Positions 59,301 through 64,000 of a DNA stretch of 64,000 nt are shown here, one piece after another. Source of the DNA: Asterochloris sp. CNOR1 (Eukaryota > Chlorophyta > Trebouxiophyceae > Trebouxiales > Trebouxiaceae); the NCBI GenBank assembly GCA_963969365.1, contig OZ017760.1, positions 2,108,001-2,172,000 on the forward strand, read 5' to 3'. Position 1 is the stretch's first letter, and the number at the start of each line of letters is the position of its first letter. The notes beneath the pieces are model-generated. The model saw only the letters and a program-made list of their open reading frames with translations. It ran no database searches and had not been told where the DNA came from. The translations under genes were made by a program, and so were the position numbers.

Positions 59301-62300
59301 CAAACAATCTGGGTAGGCCTCATCATCTGGAGTCTCAGTGCAAAGCTATTGCAATGGTGAAGAGAGCCCTGCGGCAGTCTTGCCGTTTCATTGCACAAAA
59401 GCTGGCAGAATTGTTTCTTCTGTGCATGGTACCTTGAACCTTCTAAACCAGATAGTCACTGACAGTGTCAAATGCAAAACCCCAGGGAGGCACAAGGGCA
59501 CTGTGGCCAGTGGCGCTGCCCACCTCATTGAGTGCATTGCCCTGTAACTTTACTCGCATAGTGGCCGGTGGCGCTGCCCACCTAATGTGAGTGCATTGCC
59601 CCGCAAAGCGAGGCATCCCTGTGCCATGCTCTCTTGCGCTGCGCACCTTGGCAGGGATGTTCCTTCCATTCTTGGTGTTCTCAGAGCCACGAGCAACCTC
59701 AGTCAAGAAGTGGCGGAATGTCTTCCGCGTCTCCTCACTGCGGTTCAGGCGCTCCTCCAGAGTGGCCTGCAGGGAGTCCCTTTAAATCAGAAGGTGCGTG
59801 CTGGCAGTCTAGACCTTGCTTTGCTTCCAAATCCAAGACCTTTACAGACCATGCATTGAGCCAGCTCCTGCTGCACCATGTGTAGATTGACATGCAAGCC
59901 AAATGCAGCACACAACTCCAGCACTGACCAGCGATTATTAGCTTGGAACTGCCAAAAGTGTGTGCTAGCCCTCATCCCACAACACTCTTTTACAGTCTCT
60001 TGGTCTACGCCTTAACATGCAGCTCCACCCATGCCAACCCTCCTCAGCTGCCTCTGCCCAGCAGGCTACATGACCTACTGGCTAAGCCTGTCATTGAGTA
60101 GCTGCACCACCAGCTGGTAGGTGAAGACACAGAATGCTGCTTCTCTGTGGAGCCAAACACCTCTGATCACTGGCTGCATGCATGAAGCCAGCAGGAAAGA
60201 CAGCCACATGAACACCCAGCCTCACAAGCAACCCCTGCAACTTAGCCTGCTGTGACAGGCTGTGACTGCCTAGTGTCTGGGGTCACCCAGGGTCTACCTT
60301 GAGCCCAGCAATTGGTACAGCTAGCTGCGAACATCAAGCCCACCATAGCAGGCAACCCAAAGAACCGACCTGCAGAGTCAGGGTTTGCGAATCGAAGTGA
60401 GCCTCCACTCTCGCCAACTCCTCTGCCGCTTCTGCCCAGCTGATCACTGCAGCATTGTGACGTTCCTCCAGCCCCCCTCGCGCGACTGCCAGCGCTGGGT
60501 CCAGCCCAGCAGCGGGGCGCGCTGCTGTCCTCCCCTTTGCGCGCGCCTCCAGCACCTGCAAGGGTGGCATTGGTTGGTGACTAAGGCTCAGCAGCAGTTC
60601 CTCCCTTTTGGTCGCGCCTCCAGCACCTGCAACAGCAGCACTGGTTAAGACGCAGCAGCAGTTGCTCCCCTTTGCGCGCGCCTCCAGCACCTGCATGGGT
60701 GGCATCGTTTTGTGAGTAAGGCTCAGCAGCAGGTCAGAGGTGGGGTCTGACTAAGAGCTGCAAGCGGTAACTAGCTGTGTTGCCTACTACCTGCAAGGGT
60801 GGCAGGCACAGGCTTGAGGTTGGCTCTGGGGCGAAAATTGTGAAATTCTGCAGGACAATGCACACACGAGCTCTACGGCATTGCTGCCCTGTCTTGACAT
60901 CTGCCACCAGGACCTGTTTGGGAAAGGTAAGTCACACATGGCAAAGAGTGCTGCAGGGTGGGCAGCATGTGGCACCTGCAGTTCCCTGAGAGGGGCCATG
61001 TCCACTTCTTTGTCCACAAATGCAGCTAGGGCAGAGGCAGCCTGAGAGGGGTACATGGTCCCAAGGCAGTCATGCCACTGGCTTTCCCAACCCTCTGCCA
61101 ACATCACCATGCAGACAGCCCCTTTGATGCCTGCCAGTTTGTCCTGATGGACCTGCGATGCAATGCTGCAGGCTTGCAGCTTCCTCGCCCATCACTCTCA
61201 CAGAAGGTTGTCAGGGGCACATGGTGGTGCATTGCCAGCCAGTCCCCAAGCTGGAATGAGGGATACTGCGCTGCAGCGTGTACCCAGCTGGCTTTCTGCC
61301 ACTGCCTGCACCCACCCAAGGTGCTACACTGCAGAGCCCTGCTGACCTGGCACACATGCTGACCTGGCACACATGCCCTGCTGACCTGGCACATATGCTG
61401 CTGTAGGGTGGCATTCCCCTCTGCTCAATTCGCACTGCCACCCTGTCCTTCAGCTGGCCTAAGCCTCTGTGCAGGCCGCTCAAGCCATTGCACAGCTGTC
61501 ACACTGGCAGTGCTGATAGCAAGCTGCTGTAGCGAGCTGTTTCCTACATGAGCCCTGCTGTCAAACAAACCAGCCCACCCAGCACACAGGCCTTGCACTT
61601 GTGCAGCACAGCACAGCACGCCCACCTGGCGCACGCGCTGCTGCAGGGTGGCGTTCTCCTCCGCCAGGCTGCGGTGCTGCTCCTCGCTCTCCTGCAGGGC
61701 CTCCTGCAGCCGCAGCTCCAGCTCATCCACATCCACCTCTGACTCCAGATCCCGACCTGCGATGCCAGGTGTGACTGGTTTGGGGGGTTTGCAATGTGTT
61801 AGGATAGGGCTGGGCATGGCTTGCACAAGGCCTGTCTTGCAGCATCAGACATCTGAGGGCCTACATAGTTTCGGTTGGCTATCAGCATGTCAGCAGGGCC
61901 GAAAGGCTCGTAATTGCGGCTTGGCATGGGTTTCACCACCATGGGCCGCCTTCGGAGGCAGCCTCCCAACTCATGGCTGGCACAGCTTTGGTGCCCTGGC
62001 GGCAGGCTGTGATCCTGGTGGATGGGTTGGCTGCGGCTCCACATCTCGGCAGGTGGGCCTCCTACCTGTGACACTGGATGCATCAGCTGTCGTGGCTGAC
62101 GTGGGGCGAAAGTCGTCACTGAAGCCGTCAATCTGTGCTGCAATCTCGCGGGAGGTTGGGCGGGACCCTGGGGTGGACACCTCGCGCGAGAGCTGCCTGC
62201 TAACGGGGGTGGGCATCCTTGCCTGCACCAGAAGGTCACGCAAGGGAGTGAGCTCAGGGGCTGTGCGTGAGGACTTGAGGGACAGTGGCAATGCGCCTGG

Positions 62301-63659
62301 GGCCGCATTGCTGCGCGCATCTGCTGACACTAGGCCGCGCTTGAACCTGCAGCAGGGGCGGAGGTCATGAGAGCGGGCTGGGGATGCTGTTGCTGCCTGT
62401 GCATACAAGCTTGGTCTTGAGTTTGCGGTTGCTGCCTCTGCAAAGCCATCTGCACGGGCAGCCTGTACGATGCCTTTCGACATACTATGATTCATCCGCC
62501 ATGCAACGGGAGAGCAGCTCTTGTTGGGCGTCACCCTGCAGTGTAGTTGTGGCCTGCTTTTAGTGGGTACTAAAGTGCTGCCTGCACTGATAGCCAGGCT
62601 GAGTGTCAGCGTCAGGGGAAATTGTGTGAAACCACTGCTGCCAGCCAGTCAACAGAAAAGGGCTGACAAAGCAGCTGCCACCGCGACTCCGAGCGCATTG
62701 CAGCAGGCAAGCAGAGCTTGCCTCTGAGCAGGACAAAGTGCTGCACAGGCTGCAGGTGGACCACAGCCGTCTGCTGCCAAGCAGGGCGCACCTGCAGCCC
62801 ACTGCCCACCTCCTGTGCCCTTGGAGTATCCCATGCCAGCCAAGCGGAGTAGCATGCTCGGCTGAATGGCAGTCCATTCAGCACAGAAATAGCCCCATGA
62901 CTATCAACTGCCAGGGCAAAATATACTTAGCCCTTGGCGCACCTGCTGTACCCCTGAGCCCACCATGCCAAGCCGTACATGGCTTTGAGCACAACAGGCT
63001 GCTGCTCTGCTTGCAGAGGTCAGAGCTGACGTCCAGCTTGTTCCAGGCAGCCACTGCCGGACAGGTCCAAGGCACAGTCCGCAGCCCACCTGTTGTGCGG
63101 CCCCCTCGCCCGCCAAGCAGAAGGCCACACTCGGCTGCTTGGCAACCTGGGCCACTGCTGTCTCATCCGCTGCAGACCCCTCGGGTGCCCCTTGCGCAGC
63201 AGCTGCATCTGGCTGCATGGCTGCAGGCTCCTCAGCAACTGGCTCCAAGCCCCCTGCGGGCCCAACAGGGACCTGATTTCCCGGCACAGCCTCAGCTGAG
63301 GGCCCCAACTCGCTCGCTGCCGCTGCTGGCACATCGGGGCTGGCAGCACCATCCGCTGTCACTGCAGCGCTCTCCTCTGGCGCGGCCGCAGCCGCATCCC
63401 CTGCTGCTGCAATGTCTGCAGGCAGGGGGCACAACAACAGTGGAGCTGATTGTGCCAGATGCAGGCATAGTCTCATCAGCGAAGCTATGCAGGGCCGGGG
63501 ACCCCTAACTTCACCTGCAGCATCTGCCTGCGTCTCCTCCATCGGCCCCTCAGCAGGTGGGGCTGGAGAGGCTTCGGAAGACATACTGTGTGCTTCTTCC
63601 ACCGGGCGCTCAGCATTTGAAGCTGCCACATCAGATGGTGCTGCAGCCTCTTCCGCCAT
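56307..63659 (-). CDS. CFAP184: Cilia- and flagella-associated coiled-coil protein, CCDC96/CFAP184 family
   Basis: Exons in coding order: 63659-63515, 63415-63090, (one unresolved), 62346-62066, 61756-61626, 61041-60976, 60555-60370, 59766-59647, 58909-58790, 58513-58379, 58053-57994, 57800-57648, 56854-56723, 56651-56307. All joins match in phase except around the unresolved one. About 730 residues. The N-terminus is acidic and Ala/Glu-rich (MAEEAAAPSD), as in CCDC96. The hallmark C-terminal block is plain: LHLIDFEQLKIENQSLNEKI, EERNEELLKLRKKTTSTVQ, VLTHVKEKLQHVEKENEALQ, then AELEEVERSMGNRREQL. CCDC96 and CCDC113 work together at the base of radial spoke 3 on axonemal doublets. The related CCDC113 shares this block, but the long acidic N-terminus favours CCDC96. 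A tail of about 115 residues after the coiled coil is unfamiliar. Confidence 0.85.
56915..57070 (-). repeat. Two ghosts of the 56723-56854 exon start
   Basis: The exon start and acceptor (plus strand ctcctgctcttctggatctg) recur at about 56928 (ctcctgctcttgtatatctg) and 57030 (gtctgctcttgctgtatctg), about 100 bases apart, with matching ggtgcaggcctgcat / ggtgcaagcctgcat between them. Confidence 0.85.
57325..57425 (-). repeat. Ghost of the 57648-57800 exon end
   Basis: About 95 bases copy the exon end and donor region, encoding AAAGLWEASPMLNSPVLPGD against AAAGLREASSTLNTPALLGD. It keeps a continuous frame and a gtgg at the donor position. It lies about 230 bases downstream in coding direction. 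Confidence 0.88.
59079..59142 (-). repeat. Ghost of the 58790-58909 exon start
   Basis: Upstream copy with acceptor: gtgctgagccgctgtgcacg against gtgctgaacagctacgccga; encodes VLSRCARQELLAQMRV against VLNSYAEQEVAADARI. It might be skipped or used as a cassette exon. Confidence 0.78.
60592..60810 (-). repeat. Serial ghosts of the 60370-60555 exon start
   Basis: Plus-strand pattern ctcccctttgcgcgcgcctc followed by cagcacctgca recurs at about 60600 and 60665, each followed by ggctcagcagcag-like intron sequence; a shorter, older one lies near 60790. The 60665 copy is identical to the exon over about 30 bases. Confidence 0.88.
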
Positions 63660-63753
63660 GATGTGGTGTGACTTCTGCACCTGCCCAAAGTCATCGTACC
63701 TGACTTTGCCTAAAATCACCTCGTGACCCACATCGCCCTTTCGGAAAGAGATG
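63660..63753. promoter_or_regulatory. Short divergent promoter region
   Basis: Only 94 bases separate the start codons of the CCDC96-family gene and the gene starting at 63754. No TATA box is evident. Shared control is inference and depends on both start codons being right. Confidence 0.4.
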
Positions 63754-64000
63754 ATGCAAACCCAGCAGGTCAAGCTCAACAAGCCGCTGAACTTTTCTTC
63801 AAGGACGTCCAGACTCAGACCTCACTCATCGGTGCCTGCGACGCAGATGAAGCTGCAGATTACCAAGTGAGTCACCGGTTGCTGGCATCATCGACATCGG
63901 GGCGTTGCACTCATACATGCACACTGTGCACACAGGCACCTACTCAGCACACGTCTGGCTCTACTCCATGCATCCTCGCAGCACCTGGTTCTCGTCAGCA
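63754..64000 (+). CDS. First exon of an unidentified gene, cut by the window end
   Basis: An ATG at 63754 (another at 63751) opens 37 codons that end at a good donor (accaa|gtgagt) at 63866. The peptide (MQTQQVKLNKPLNFSSRTSR, then a Ser/Thr/Arg-rich stretch) has no acidic residues and looks like a plastid or mitochondrial targeting peptide. Bases 63867-64000 are intron. The product cannot be named. It is divergent from the CCDC96 gene. Confidence 0.45.

Noticed and set aside
62904-63782. A 292-codon minus-strand frame read as one protein
   Set aside because: It includes the first two CCDC96 exons, but donor and acceptor sites at 63515/63415 and 63090 fit better and leave the intervening sequence as introns.
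1-64000. Transposons or virus-like elements as the cause of intron size
   Set aside because: No transposase, reverse transcriptase, capsid or integrase frame, no terminal repeats with target-site copies; the repeats trace to neighbouring exons instead.

Overview
The window is nuclear DNA of a green alga, most likely a trebouxiophyte of the Trebouxia/Asterochloris type. Three things support this. There are plant-type plastid genes (a Calvin-cycle sedoheptulose-1,7-bisphosphatase and a CBM20 starch-binding protein). The genes are broken into many short exons, almost all ending introns in CTGCAG. There is also a ciliary coiled-coil gene of the CCDC96/CFAP184 family, which points to a lineage that still makes flagellate cells and away from Chlorella or Coccomyxa. 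The genus is an inference. I found no transposase, reverse transcriptase, virus-like or bacterial gene.

Layout from left to right: the 3' part of SBPase (+, 1-1932); a small single-pass membrane protein (-, 2192-2730); a secreted beta-propeller-like protein of the SdiA-regulated/phytase-like kind (+, 3871-8129); a plastid-type FAD/NAD(P) oxidoreductase (-, 8565-12932); a CBM20 protein with three membrane helices and a long helical C-terminus (+, 13007-23347); an F-box/leucine-rich protein with one in-frame TGA (-, 24030-25521); a decayed copy of the 3' end of the oxidoreductase gene (25830-26840); 5'-methylthioadenosine nucleosidase (+, 27435-29207); a large ELM2-like/extended-PHD chromatin protein (+, 29914-41265); an unrecognised coiled-coil protein (-, 41929-47521); a FIST-domain protein (+, 47811-54333); tRNA-Thr(AGU) and 5S rRNA genes (-, 55341-55980); the CCDC96/CFAP184 gene (-, 56307-63659); and the first exon of a further gene (+, from 63754). 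Exon models were built by hand from splice signals and reading-frame phase. For the oxidoreductase, CBM20, nucleosidase and FIST genes the exon lengths sum to an exact multiple of three.

The most striking signal explains why the introns are long. Most introns hold decayed, same-strand copies of the neighbouring exon or, most often, of the exon edge with its splice site. I call these exon ghosts. They occur in nearly every protein gene here, range from about 98% identical (a 106-bp tandem copy at 33505-33716) to barely recognisable, and many are centred on the CTGCAG acceptor. This looks like a genome-wide process of local tandem duplication at splice junctions, followed by decay towards TG/CA-rich, CpG-poor intron sequence.

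Functionally the genes do not form one pathway. Three relate to plastid carbon metabolism (SBPase, CBM20 protein, oxidoreductase), one to methionine salvage, one to cilia, and two to regulation (F-box, ePHD). Several neighbours are head to head with under 100 bp between start codons, which suggests shared promoters.
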